Origin: Capnocytophaga cynodegmi DSM 19736 | Lineage (GTDB): Bacteria; Bacteroidota; Bacteroidia; Flavobacteriales; Flavobacteriaceae | Assembly: GCF_000379185.1 (NCBI RefSeq) | Contig: NZ_KB900737.1 | Coordinates: forward strand, 1-64,000 | Reading direction: 5' to 3' | DNA: 64,000 nt | Shown: positions 19,190 to 28,782 of the stretch, piece after piece | Layout of the letters: the number at the start of each line of letters is the position of its first letter | Position numbering within the stretch: the first letter of the stretch is position 1 | Position numbers and translations under genes: made by a program | Notes under the pieces: model-generated | Seen by the model: only the letters and a program-made list of their open reading frames with translations | Told to the model about the DNA's origin: nothing | Databases searched by the model: none

Positions 19190-21213
19190 TGTTGCGGAAA
19201 TTATTTGTCATTGGGTTGTTTATTTGTGTGGGAGCTATTCATCATAGTTGGTCTCAATCGAATGTTTTTCAGTGGAAAAACTCAGAAACACTGATTGTTA
19301 ATGACGGAATGAGTGAGCAAACCTACAAGTGGAAGGAAGGCGTTTTATGGCTCACTAAAGCAAAACCACTATCTCGCTCAATGACAGATATATTTCCCAT
19401 TCCGATTCCAGACCGAACAGCGGAACAAGTTCCAGTTTCGTATTCTCAAAAATCTTATTACGTTGAGGCAACCGATAGAGTGTCAGGATATTATCAACTT
19501 GATTTGCAAACTGTTTATGCAAATTATGAAATTAAGAGAAGTCTGCGAGTTTATGATAATTCTTCTGGAGTTGAATGGTCATTGCAGGTAAAGGGAAACG
19601 GCTCTCTGTTTGAATCATTGGATATTTCCAATAGGGAATTGATAGAAGATGCTCATTTGCTTAGCACAAATGTTCCTTTCTATTTTTCTATGCCTTTTTC
19701 AAATCCTCACTTTACAACGAAAGTTGTTAGTTTTCAGGAGGCTACTGATCATCATAGTAACATAGTTAATATTCGTGAGGAATTGCCATATCGAAAACCG
19801 CAGTATTACAAGGGTTCTGTACTTATTGCTCAGGACAATCATACTTCGGATGTTCATTTGGTCGTAAAGATGTCTCCTTTGCAAGAAGCACAGTCCGCAT
19901 ATATGGGATTTGATTTTAGTACTGATTTTTCTGGTATAAAGGTACATTCGCCAGGTATTGTAACTTCTGAAAATGATTCTGAATGGCAGGAGGCTTACCG
20001 AGTTTTTTCAGTAATGTATGCAGGAAGCGAATCCGCAGCCTTGGACGCGTATAAAAAATATGAATTAAACACTCATAAGTATATTCCTGAAAAAGATAAC
20101 ACCTTCACAATGAACACTTGGGGGGATAGGAATCGTGATAGCCGAATAAATGAGAAATTCATTTTGAATGAGTTAGAAGTAGCAGCTCAACTTGGCATTA
20201 CGAACTATCAAATTGATGATGGTTGGCAAAGAGGATTATCAAGCAATTCTGCAACAAAAACAAATTCAAAACTTTGGGATAGCTGGGAAAAATCTGATTG
20301 GGAGGTAAATTCGTCACGATTTCCCAATGGTTTGACAAAGATAACACGCAAAGCCAAATCGCTGGGAATTGGGCTGGGGCTTTGGTTCAACCCTTCAAAA
20401 AGTGATGACTATGCCAATTGGGAACGTGATAAAGATATTATGCTGGAGCTACATCAACAACACGGAGTTTCGTGGATAAAAATTGATGGGTTACGAATTG
20501 GTAATAAAAAGTCTGAAAACAACGTGAAGAAAATGTTTCAGATGACTCAAAAACAGGCTGATAACTTGCAGTTTAATATTGATGTTACTGCAGGAAAACG
20601 TGGAGGATATTTCTTTTTCAACCATTTAGGGAATATATTTTTAGAAAACCGTTATACAGATTGGGGAAATTACTATCCGCATCTTACTTTACGTAATGTA
20701 TGGACACTAGCTAAGTATGTTCCTATACAGCGTTTCCAAATAGAGTGGCTTAATAAGTGGAGAAATAAATATAAATATCCGACAGACGATTTGCTTAAAC
20801 CTTATGATGTTCCATTTGATTATCAGTTTGCTATAACTATGATGGGGCAACCCTTAGCGTGGATGGAAGCAACTGGCTTACCCAGCGAGGCTTTTTCTGT
20901 TGCTAAATTGATAAATCTTTGGAAAAGAGAACGAAGTGAAATGCAGAGAGGTATAATTCATCCATTGGGAGAAATACCCAACGGCTATCATTTTACAGGA
21001 TTTGTAAGTTATACCAAGAATAAAACATACGTGCTGTTATTCAGGGAGAACACTTCTCAAAACATAGCTACTTTTAAATTGCCTTTGGGAGAAGTTAAAA
21101 ACAAAAAATTTGTCAAAATCGCTGGGGAAGGTAATTTTATTAATGTAAAAAATACAGATTTTGAAGTTAATTTTTCTGCTCCTTTCCAATTTTTATGGGG
21201 ATTTTTTGAATAA
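19189..21213 (+). CDS. exported clan GH-D glycosidase, alpha-galactosidase-like (GH36 type)
   Basis: The product has 674 residues with a signal peptide (1-23, ends SWSQ). Residues about 30-290 form the N-terminal beta-sandwich, then a TIM barrel begins with MNTWGDRNRD. Family-like motifs include YQIDDGWQRG (about 345), GLGLWFNPSK and WIKIDGLR (about 430), where the Asp after Lys fits the clan GH-D nucleophile. The usual second motif with Gly-Gly-Gly-Arg is not seen in its classical form, so the acid/base is uncertain. The start codon overlaps the preceding stop (TAATG), so the two are translationally coupled. Likely an alpha-glycosidase; galactose specificity is not assured. Confidence 0.75.
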   Translation: MLRKLFVIGLFICVGAIHHSWSQSNVFQWKNSETLIVNDGMSEQTYKWKEGVLWLTKAKPLSRSMTDIFPIPIPDRTAEQVPVSYSQKSYYVEATDRVSGYYQLDLQTVYANYEIKRSLRVYDNSSGVEWSLQVKGNGSLFESLDISNRELIEDAHLLSTNVPFYFSMPFSNPHFTTKVVSFQEATDHHSNIVNIREELPYRKPQYYKGSVLIAQDNHTSDVHLVVKMSPLQEAQSAYMGFDFSTDFSGIKVHSPGIVTSENDSEWQEAYRVFSVMYAGSESAALDAYKKYELNTHKYIPEKDNTFTMNTWGDRNRDSRINEKFILNELEVAAQLGITNYQIDDGWQRGLSSNSATKTNSKLWDSWEKSDWEVNSSRFPNGLTKITRKAKSLGIGLGLWFNPSKSDDYANWERDKDIMLELHQQHGVSWIKIDGLRIGNKKSENNVKKMFQMTQKQADNLQFNIDVTAGKRGGYFFFNHLGNIFLENRYTDWGNYYPHLTLRNVWTLAKYVPIQRFQIEWLNKWRNKYKYPTDDLLKPYDVPFDYQFAITMMGQPLAWMEATGLPSEAFSVAKLINLWKRERSEMQRGIIHPLGEIPNGYHFTGFVSYTKNKTYVLLFRENTSQNIATFKLPLGEVKNKKFVKIAGEGNFINVKNTDFEVNFSAPFQFLWGFFE

Positions 21214-21215
21214 AT

Positions 21216-24200
21216 TTATTTTCCTTTTTTTGAGAATTCTTTGGGAGAAATTCCGTACTTTTCCTTAAAGCATTTCAAGAAATAATTTGCATCCTGAAAG
21301 CCCACTAGGTCAGCAAGTTCTACAACTCGAACGTCCTCTTTTGAGAGTATTTCAGCAGCTTTTTTTAGACGAAAATCTCGCATATATTTTGAGGGAGAAA
21401 TATCCAGTAATTTTTTCATCTTTCGATATAAATGCACACGACTTAAAGCAACGTCTTCACTCAAATTCTCAATAGAATACTCTGGGTTTGATAAATTTTT
21501 TTCGATGTATGAATTAATTCGGTGTAATAAATCATCATCAAATTTGTTGAATCGATTTTCTGCTTTTTCGGGTAGAGCATCTCGTTTGTATAGCTGGCGT
21601 AGATTTTTTTGTCGCCGTAAAATATTACTGATGCGTAGCTGTAATTCTCTGTGAGAAAAAGGCTTAGTGAGGTAATTATCTGCTCCAAGTTCAAGACTTT
21701 CCATTTTTACTTCCTGTTGTTGTATCGCCGTGATTAGGATTACTGCGATGTGGCTTGTTACGATGTTTGACTTTATTTCAGCACAAAGTTCTTTTCCGCT
21801 TTTGCCTGGGAGCATAATGTCTGAAATCACGATATCTATATCTTCTTCCTGCAGAATCTCAAGAGCTTCTTCGGCAGATGTTACACTCAGCACATTGAAG
21901 TTATTTGACAATCTCTCTGAAAGTGAGTTAAGTAGTGTGATATTGTCCTCAACAATCAGAATTGTATTTTTTTTATCAGTTTTTTCAGATACAAATATGG
22001 TTTCTTCGCTGCTCTCCAGTTGGGAGGTCAATTCCATAGGTAAAACGAAAGCTTCGTTGTGAAGCAATCTTTCAGAACCAGAAATATCAGCTTTTATGTT
22101 GGGAATAATAACTATAAATTTACTTCCTTTCCCTAATGTACTTTCCACTTCAATTTGTCCTTTCATCAAGTCTTTTACGATTGTTTTAACCAGAGAAAGT
22201 CCAATACCACTACCTGGAATTTTTTTGTTATCATTCTTATAAAAACGGTTGAAGATAAGAGGTAGTGATTCTTTTTCAATTCCTATACCTGAATCTTCCA
22301 CCTTAATATGTAGGTTATAATTGCCTTTTTCGTTTTCAATGGTTTTTACTAAAAGGGAAACATTTCCGTCTTTTGGAGTATATTTTATGGCGTTTGATAA
22401 CAAGTTCAAAAGTATTTTTTCAATTTTTTCTTTATCAATTAGTAAAGGTTTTTCAGTCACTTCTCGCATATTTATCTGCCAATTGATGCCATTTTGGGAA
22501 GCGAGTGAATGAAAAGAACTACTAACATTTTCAAGAAAATTTTTTAATAGGATAGGAACCTCATTGAGCTTTTCTTGGTTAGATTCAATCCGATTGATGG
22601 TAAGTAACTGATTGACTAAGTGTAATAGATTTTTTCCTTGATATTGTATGTTCGATATCTTTTTCCTTACTTTGGGTTGAAGCTCGGTTTCTTCCAAAAT
22701 TTCCTCTACTGGACTTAAAATCAGTGTTAAAGGAGTTAGTATTTCGTGGCTTACATCCGTAAAATACTTCACTTTCATAGAATGCATTTCTTCTACTCGT
22801 TTCTTTTCAATTTCTTTCAAACGAATACGATGATTAAGCACAATTCGGCGTAACATATTTCTTCGAATGTACCAAATGATGATGAATATTACCAAAAAAT
22901 ATATTATAAATGCGGGAAAAGTAAGCCAAAAAGGAGGTTTTACTACGATAGGAAAACTGAGTTGCTCACCCCAAACCCCATCATTGTTACTGGCTTGTAT
23001 CTTGAAAATATAGGAACCTTTGGGAATTTTACTATATTCTATAATTCCCTTTTCGGAAGAATAACGCCAATCGATATCAAATCCTTCAAGAATGTATTTG
23101 AAACGACTGTTTTCAGGCATCAAGTAATTCAAGCTCGTAAATTCAAGAGTAAGAGCTGTTTGGTTATGAGCCAATTCTATTTCTTCAGGATGTATCACTG
23201 AAATATTCTCCAATTTTGAAATAGAGCTAATGGGCTGATTGTTTACTTTTATTTCAGACAGATACACCTTAGGTCTGTGCTGATTTTTAGAGACTTTTTG
23301 AGGTTCGAACGAAACCCAGAGGTCTTTTCCACCCACAGCAAAAACAATCGGATTTGAATGAATGCAGAATGTAGCCCCTTGATTAATTTCAGAAATAGGG
23401 AAGCCGTTTCGTATGTGATAATTTAAAAAGACTCCATTAGCAAATTGCGAAACTCCATTGATGCTGTTTACCCATAAGTCCTCGCCAGAAGCCATTATAC
23501 TGAAAATGGTATTGTTGAGTAAGCCATCCTTAGTGGTGTAATTTTCTACAATTTCCAAGTGTTTGTCCAGTACAAAAACGCCAAATCCGTCAGTACTCAC
23601 AAAATATTTTTCTCCGATTGCTAAAACGTGGTTCACATCATCAACTTGTTCGATTTTTTGCTCAATTTTTCCTCCAGTTGAGTTTTCAAAGAGAATCAAT
23701 CCTTTGCCTATTGTTGAAAGTAAGTAGGTTGTATTGTTTATTTTTAAAAGATGCTTCCCGAAGTTTTTACCGATGAAAGGATGAAGTTTCTTTGCAATGG
23801 GGAAGTCTGTTAGCTGATTTGTCTTGATATCAAAGAGATTCAATCCACCACTTTTATCGGAGAGAATCCATAATTTGTCATCTGATTCTTTTAAAATATT
23901 GTTTATAACACCAAGATTTGCCAAACCTACGGCTGTTATTTTGTCATTATGCTCTTTGTAAAGTCCTTTGCGTAATGTACCTATCCATAGAATATCAGTT
24001 GCAGAGTCGTAAAAAAGAGACTTGATAACAGCTCCATTTTCTATGCGATTTGTTCTTATTGTGTTGTAACTTTTGTCATATTCTATGAGATATCCGTTTT
24101 CAGTAGCTACAATTAAGTTTCCTTTTTTATATGTGAAAGCACTGGCAATATTATGTGAATTTTTGTGATTTTGAGTGTTTAGAGGGTGAGGTGTAAAACG

Positions 24201-25247
24201 TGAGAGATATTCATCACTCAATAGCAATCCGTCGTGGTATGTACCTATCCAAAGAGAGCTGTTTTTATCAATATATAGTGAACGAACAGAAGGGCTATCA
24301 ATTAGGTGTGTATTATGGAAAGTATTTACCTCTTGTACAACTCCCGTTTTGGGGTCAAGTAATCTCACTCCTTGAAATCCGCCAACCCAAATGTTTCCGT
24401 CTGTATTCAAAGCCAGAGTGCGGATACTACCAAAAGCAATCAGTTTTTCTTCACTTGAGAATGACCAGTGTTTTTCAGGAATACCGTTAGAATCAAGTTG
24501 ATAGATGCCGTTGTTATAAGTTGCAATATAAATCTTTCCGTTTGGGTGAAATAGAATATCTTCGATACGTTCATTTTCGCTTAGTGTTATATCTGTGGAA
24601 TTATCCTTAATTTGTATGCCGTTTTTACTGATAGGGTCATACTTAAAAAGTCCCTTAGTTGCACTTGCTATCCAGTATTCGTTTCTGAAAGGTGACTTTA
24701 CTACCTTTGCAACAGGAATGTCAGCCAGATTGACATTAGTAATCACTATTTCAGGTTTTGTAAAACGATTTTTTTCTGCGTCGTATTTGTAAATTCCTGT
24801 CCAGCCACAAGCCCAAACTTCTTCATCAATTACCGAAATAGAACGAATTTCTCTGTTATCAGACTCTCCTATTTCGTAGTTAGTAAAAGAACCTTTTTTT
24901 CGGCATAACAAACTTATTCCTTTGTTATGAGCTACCCATATATTGCCCTTTTTTCCATTGGCTATGTCATTGATATGATTACCAGCAATGCTTAGGGTAT
25001 CACCTAAAATGTGTTTATATATTTTTATTTTATTTCCGCTATATTCATTAAGCCCATCACGTGTGCCAACCCACATAAAACCAAGACTATCCTGACTGAT
25101 TGCCATTACCGTGTTTTGACTCAGTCCTTGTTCAGTGCTTAGTTGCTGTACGTAGATATTATTTTGAGCTTGAGCAGAAAAGTACCAACAGAAGATAATA
25201 AATCTCAATAAATTAGCAATTTTTAATATTTGAAGATTGAAGTTCAA
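21216..25247 (-). CDS. hybrid two-component system regulator (HTCS) controlling the glycan locus
   Basis: The product has 1343 residues in the standard HTCS order: signal peptide (1-27), two-component-type beta-propeller repeats (about 30-690; GFMWVGTRDGL, GNIWVGGFQG), a Y_Y_Y domain (about 700-780), one membrane helix (about 785-805), a HisKA domain with the phosphorylatable His in VSHEILTPLTL (about 834), an HATPase domain (LLSNAIKYTP about 951, GSGIGLSLVK about 1014), a receiver with Asp in VISDIMLPG (about 1141) and an AraC-type DNA-binding domain (about 1250-1343, VGFQDANYFLKCFKEKYG). The sensor binds a breakdown product in the periplasm and activates its locus. Its stop codon is only 2 bp from that of the convergent glycosidase gene. 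Confidence 0.95.
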   Translation of the reverse strand: MNFNLQILKIANLLRFIIFCWYFSAQAQNNIYVQQLSTEQGLSQNTVMAISQDSLGFMWVGTRDGLNEYSGNKIKIYKHILGDTLSIAGNHINDIANGKKGNIWVAHNKGISLLCRKKGSFTNYEIGESDNREIRSISVIDEEVWACGWTGIYKYDAEKNRFTKPEIVITNVNLADIPVAKVVKSPFRNEYWIASATKGLFKYDPISKNGIQIKDNSTDITLSENERIEDILFHPNGKIYIATYNNGIYQLDSNGIPEKHWSFSSEEKLIAFGSIRTLALNTDGNIWVGGFQGVRLLDPKTGVVQEVNTFHNTHLIDSPSVRSLYIDKNSSLWIGTYHDGLLLSDEYLSRFTPHPLNTQNHKNSHNIASAFTYKKGNLIVATENGYLIEYDKSYNTIRTNRIENGAVIKSLFYDSATDILWIGTLRKGLYKEHNDKITAVGLANLGVINNILKESDDKLWILSDKSGGLNLFDIKTNQLTDFPIAKKLHPFIGKNFGKHLLKINNTTYLLSTIGKGLILFENSTGGKIEQKIEQVDDVNHVLAIGEKYFVSTDGFGVFVLDKHLEIVENYTTKDGLLNNTIFSIMASGEDLWVNSINGVSQFANGVFLNYHIRNGFPISEINQGATFCIHSNPIVFAVGGKDLWVSFEPQKVSKNQHRPKVYLSEIKVNNQPISSISKLENISVIHPEEIELAHNQTALTLEFTSLNYLMPENSRFKYILEGFDIDWRYSSEKGIIEYSKIPKGSYIFKIQASNNDGVWGEQLSFPIVVKPPFWLTFPAFIIYFLVIFIIIWYIRRNMLRRIVLNHRIRLKEIEKKRVEEMHSMKVKYFTDVSHEILTPLTLILSPVEEILEETELQPKVRKKISNIQYQGKNLLHLVNQLLTINRIESNQEKLNEVPILLKNFLENVSSSFHSLASQNGINWQINMREVTEKPLLIDKEKIEKILLNLLSNAIKYTPKDGNVSLLVKTIENEKGNYNLHIKVEDSGIGIEKESLPLIFNRFYKNDNKKIPGSGIGLSLVKTIVKDLMKGQIEVESTLGKGSKFIVIIPNIKADISGSERLLHNEAFVLPMELTSQLESSEETIFVSEKTDKKNTILIVEDNITLLNSLSERLSNNFNVLSVTSAEEALEILQEEDIDIVISDIMLPGKSGKELCAEIKSNIVTSHIAVILITAIQQQEVKMESLELGADNYLTKPFSHRELQLRISNILRRQKNLRQLYKRDALPEKAENRFNKFDDDLLHRINSYIEKNLSNPEYSIENLSEDVALSRVHLYRKMKKLLDISPSKYMRDFRLKKAAEILSKEDVRVVELADLVGFQDANYFLKCFKEKYGISPKEFSKKGK

Positions 25248-25433
25248 GATTTGATACTTTTACTAAAAGAGGTTCGAATTTGGAAAGCAAGTTACAATAT
25301 TTTTTACTATTATTGAATAAATATCGTATAAATTAACAAATCTATTTTAGTTATTATGTTGAAAATTAAATTGATATCAGTGAGGATTAATAATTTATTT
25401 TTTGCAAATTGATTGACAGACAAAAATTTTATA

Positions 25434-25474
25434 AAAAAATACGTTTGATTTTTATGAAGTCAAACGTATTTTTT
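25434..25474. terminator. rho-independent terminator of the DsbA-like gene
   Basis: Arms AAAAAATACGTTTGA (25434-25448) and TCAAACGTATTTTTT (25460-25474) form a perfect 15-bp stem with an 11-base loop, flanked by A and T runs, directly downstream of the minus-strand gene at 25482. Confidence 0.8.
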
Positions 25475-25481
25475 CGAATAA

Positions 25482-26465
25482 TTATTTTTTCTTCCAGATG
25501 GAACCATTTTTAGTGGTATATTTCTCTAAAAATCCTTGTTCTACAAGCTGATTAAGATAGTTCTCACTATCGTTTCGTGACATTGTTGATAGTTCTGAAA
25601 ATTCTCGAGCAGTTAAGGTTGGATAGTAGTCAAAAAGTGTTTGCCAATCTTTTTTGTATTCTTTTTTTACTGCATTTGGATTGAGTTTTAGAATAGCTTT
25701 TTCAAAATTAGCGTAAGGTTTTGCTTCATAAACAACCTCTCTGTTTCCCTGATTATCCGTGAAAATCATTGTAGGAAAACCACGAATGCCTAAATCTTTT
25801 CCTAATTTCAGGTCATTTTCGAATAATTCCTTTGCTTTATCCTCAATATCTTTCTTTAATTGCTCAACATCAAGTTTTGCGACAGCAGCAGCTTTTGCAA
25901 TATGCTCCCATTGAGTAATGTTTTTCTTCTGAAGAAAAACCATTTCTCTTAGCTCTCGTAAAAAGGAAATTGCTTTGTTCTTATCTTGCATCTGGGCAGC
26001 TTTAAACGCTATTGATGGGGGATAAGAAGAATTCAAAGGATTTTCCAACCAAATATCACCATCTATTGGCATATCATAGTACAGACTCACTTCGTCCCAA
26101 TGATGAGCCACATCCGATGGTTTGCTAATACCTCCGCTATTATAACTCCAATCAGGCAAAAGTCCGCCAGTGTGATAATTAAATATGATGGCGTCGCCAT
26201 ATTCCAATTTAAGTCTTCGAATCTGAGGCTCAATACCCCAACAGGAAGAACATATTGGGTCTGTGTAATAGGTAATTGTTATTAATTTTTCTGTTTTTGG
26301 GAGTTGAGAACTTACAATTTTATTTTCTGTTTGAGGTATGCTACAAGTTCCCTCTTTGGGGTCACAAAGTAGCGGATTGGTATTTTGTGACATAACTAAA
26401 AATGATTGAGTTAAAAATAAAAATGTTATAATAAGTTTCATAGTTTTTTTGAATTTGAAATTCAT
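25482..26465 (-). CDS. exported DsbA-family thioredoxin-fold protein with a C-terminal winged-helix-like tail
   Basis: The product has 327 residues. A signal peptide lies at about 9-27 (an internal Met9 start is possible). The thioredoxin fold has an active site CSSC at 72-75 and the cis-Pro segment RGFPTMIF (about 230), with an FrnE/DsbA-like helical insertion between. Residues about 275-327 (YPTLTAREFSELSTMSRND, then NQLVEQGFLEKY) look like a small winged helix-turn-helix, unusual in an exported protein. The family oxidises or isomerises disulfides in the periplasm. It lies inside the glycan locus but on the opposite strand with its own terminator, so a link to that pathway is not shown. 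Confidence 0.78.
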   Translation of the reverse strand: MNFKFKKTMKLIITFLFLTQSFLVMSQNTNPLLCDPKEGTCSIPQTENKIVSSQLPKTEKLITITYYTDPICSSCWGIEPQIRRLKLEYGDAIIFNYHTGGLLPDWSYNSGGISKPSDVAHHWDEVSLYYDMPIDGDIWLENPLNSSYPPSIAFKAAQMQDKNKAISFLRELREMVFLQKKNITQWEHIAKAAAVAKLDVEQLKKDIEDKAKELFENDLKLGKDLGIRGFPTMIFTDNQGNREVVYEAKPYANFEKAILKLNPNAVKKEYKKDWQTLFDYYPTLTAREFSELSTMSRNDSENYLNQLVEQGFLEKYTTKNGSIWKKK

Positions 26466-26625
26466 ACGGATTATTTTTTGTGTTTATTCTTTTTTGTTTC
26501 AGGCAAAAGTATAATTTTTTTTCTAAAACTATTCACAAAAGACTGATAAATAATTTATTATAGTTATTCTGAAATATATTACTATATAATGTCTCTCGTT
26601 TTTGAAACCATTTTCTATGGTATTG

Positions 26626-26651
26626 GTAACGTAATTCCCTTTTTTAGTAAC
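26626..26651 (+). promoter_or_regulatory. putative HTCS operator C (GTAAC direct repeat, 21-bp period)
   Basis: GTAAC at 26626-26630 and 26647-26651, 21 bp apart, with AATTC between. The -7 variant TACTTTAG is at 26683-26690, 36 bp from the second GTAAC start. Sequence around the site matches operator A closely over about 60 bp. It precedes the glucuronate operon starting at 26724. Confidence 0.65.
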
Positions 26652-26723
26652 ATTTGTAATAGAATAATCATTTGTTTTGGAATACTTTAGCACTCAGGAA
26701 AGAACTTAAAATCAAGTTGTATT

Positions 26724-27575
26724 ATGGAAAATAAACTCAATTTGAATATATCGGGTAAGGTTGCTGTTATTACAGGAGGTGGAGGTGTGCTTTGCTCAAC
26801 TATCACTAAAGACTTGGCAGCACAGGGGGTAAAAACGGCTATTCTTGATATAAATCGTGAAGTTGCTGAAAGTGTAGCTAATGAAATTGAAACAAAGTAC
26901 AATGTTGAAAGTATCGGAATTTGCACAGATGTGTTAAGCAAAACATCGTTGGAAGAAACTTTGGAAGCAATTCATAGTAGATTAGGTACAATTGACTATC
27001 TGCTCAATGGAGCGGGTGGCAATGCTGCGTCCGCAACCACTCAAGCAGAATTCATTACTGAGGAGCATCTCGACCGATTGGAAGAAACATTCTTCGGATT
27101 ACAGATAGAAGGTTTTGACAGAGTGTTTGCACTTAATTTTCAAGGGACTTTATTGCCCACAATGGTTTTCGCTAAAGATATGCTAAATAAAGGTAGCGGA
27201 GCGATTGTTAATATTTCATCAATGAATTCGTATACTCCTCTGACTAAAATTCCAGCATATTCAGCAGCCAAAGCAGCAATAAATAACTTCACACAGTGGT
27301 TGGCGGTGCATTTTGCTAAAACAGGTATCAGGGTTAATGCCATTGCCCCTGGTTTTTTGCTTACAAAACAAAATCGTTTTTTGCTAATTGATGAAAAAAC
27401 TGGTCAAGCAACCTCACGAGGAAACAAAATCATAACTAATACACCAATGGGACGTTATGGAGAACCAGACGAGCTTTCTGGAACAGTTATCTATTTGTTT
27501 TCAGACTGGGCAAAATTCATCACAGGAGTAGTAATTCCCATAGATGGAGGATTTAGTGCATACAGCGGAGTATAA
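26724..27575 (+). CDS. SDR-family oxidoreductase, probable fructuronate reductase (mannonate oxidoreductase)
   Basis: The product has 283 residues of a classical short-chain dehydrogenase. The cofactor loop is TGGGGVLCST (about 18), the NAG-type motif is NGAGGNA (about 96), and the catalytic Ser and Tyr-x-x-x-Lys lie at NISSMNSYTP and YSAAKAA (about 160-180). In Bacteroidota an SDR takes the place of the unrelated UxuB and reduces fructuronate to mannonate. It sits directly upstream of uxuA, 25 bp away, as the first gene of the operon controlled by operator C. The exact substrate rests on this context. Confidence 0.82.
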   Translation: MENKLNLNISGKVAVITGGGGVLCSTITKDLAAQGVKTAILDINREVAESVANEIETKYNVESIGICTDVLSKTSLEETLEAIHSRLGTIDYLLNGAGGNAASATTQAEFITEEHLDRLEETFFGLQIEGFDRVFALNFQGTLLPTMVFAKDMLNKGSGAIVNISSMNSYTPLTKIPAYSAAKAAINNFTQWLAVHFAKTGIRVNAIAPGFLLTKQNRFLLIDEKTGQATSRGNKIITNTPMGRYGEPDELSGTVIYLFSDWAKFITGVVIPIDGGFSAYSGV

Positions 27576-27600
27576 AAAATTAATCTTTAAACTATAAACA

Positions 27601-28782
27601 ATGGTAGAAACTTGGCGTTGGTACGGACCACAGGACCCTGTGAGCCTATCGGACATAAAACAAGCGGGAGCTACAGGAATAGTGACAGCCTTACATCATA
27701 TTCCTAATGGAGAAGTCTGGTTGATTGAGGAAATAGAAAAAAGAAAAAAAGACATTGAAGAAACTGGTTTGCGTTGGTCGGTTGTGGAAAGTATTCCTGT
27801 TCACGAGGATATAAAAAAGCAAACAGGGAATTATAAAACTTATATCGAGAACTACAAGCAAAGTATTCGTAATTTAGCGAGTTGCGGTATAAAAATCGTG
27901 TGTTATAATTTTATGCCTGTTCTTGATTGGACGCGCACAGATTTGAATTATGAAGTGGAAGATGGGTCGAAAGCACTTCGGTTTGATGCAATTGCTTTTG
28001 CTGCTTTTGATTTGTTCATTTTGAAACGGTCAGGAGCAAAAAACGAATATTCTTCAGAGAGAATCAAACAAGCAAAGGATTATTTTGAAAAACTCTCCAA
28101 AGAAGAGAAGATTTCTTTAACCCGAAATATCATAGCTGGATTACCTGGAGCTGAGGAAGGCTATAAATTAGCTCAATTTCAGCAAGTGCTTGATGACTAC
28201 AAACATATAAACGCCCAAAAACTTAGAGAGCATTTAGTATATTTTCTCAAAGAGATTATCCCAATAGCAGAAGAAAATAACGTTTTGATGTGTATTCATC
28301 CAGACGATCCTCCTTACCCTATATTGGGGCTTCCAAGGGTGGTAAGTACTGAAAGCGATTATGCTTATTTGTTTGAAAAAGTTCCTAACAGATGTAACGG
28401 AATAACCTTTTGCACAGGTTCTTTAGGCGTAATTCCTCAGAATGATTTGACAAAGATGTTACAACGTTTTGCTAATCGTATCCACTTCATACACTTGCGA
28501 AGTACGAAACGAGACGAGCAAGGTAGCTTCTATGAAGCGAATCACTTGGAAGGAGATGTGGATATGTATTCTGTTGTTAAAGAAATTCTTACGGAAGAAA
28601 AATGGAGAAAAGAACAAAATTACTCAGATTTCCAAATTCCGATGCGTCCTGACCACGGACATCAAATGTTAGATGATTTGAGAAAGAAAACCAACCCTGG
28701 ATATTCTGCAATAGGGCGTTTGAGAGGTCTGGCAGAATTAAGAGGGCTGGCAATGGGAATTTCAAAAAGTTTACAGCTATGA
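27601..28782 (+). CDS. uxuA: mannonate dehydratase
   Basis: The 393 residues begin [18 protein letters not shown] and contain [12 protein letters not shown], both diagnostic of UxuA. The metal-binding and catalytic segments CIHPDDPP (about 238), [11 protein letters not shown] (about 298) and MRPDHGHQM (about 348) are present. The enzyme removes water from D-mannonate to give 2-keto-3-deoxygluconate. The length is typical. It overlaps uxaC by 4 bp (ATGA), showing translational coupling. Confidence 0.96.
   Translation: MVETWRWYGPQDPVSLSDIKQAGATGIVTALHHIPNGEVWLIEEIEKRKKDIEETGLRWSVVESIPVHEDIKKQTGNYKTYIENYKQSIRNLASCGIKIVCYNFMPVLDWTRTDLNYEVEDGSKALRFDAIAFAAFDLFILKRSGAKNEYSSERIKQAKDYFEKLSKEEKISLTRNIIAGLPGAEEGYKLAQFQQVLDDYKHINAQKLREHLVYFLKEIIPIAEENNVLMCIHPDDPPYPILGLPRVVSTESDYAYLFEKVPNRCNGITFCTGSLGVIPQNDLTKMLQRFANRIHFIHLRSTKRDEQGSFYEANHLEGDVDMYSVVKEILTEEKWRKEQNYSDFQIPMRPDHGHQMLDDLRKKTNPGYSAIGRLRGLAELRGLAMGISKSLQL

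Noticed and set aside
26466-26723. Operator C as a regulator of the divergent DsbA-like gene
   Set aside because: The -7 variant and 36-bp spacing fit only the rightward direction; nothing similar points toward the DsbA-like gene.
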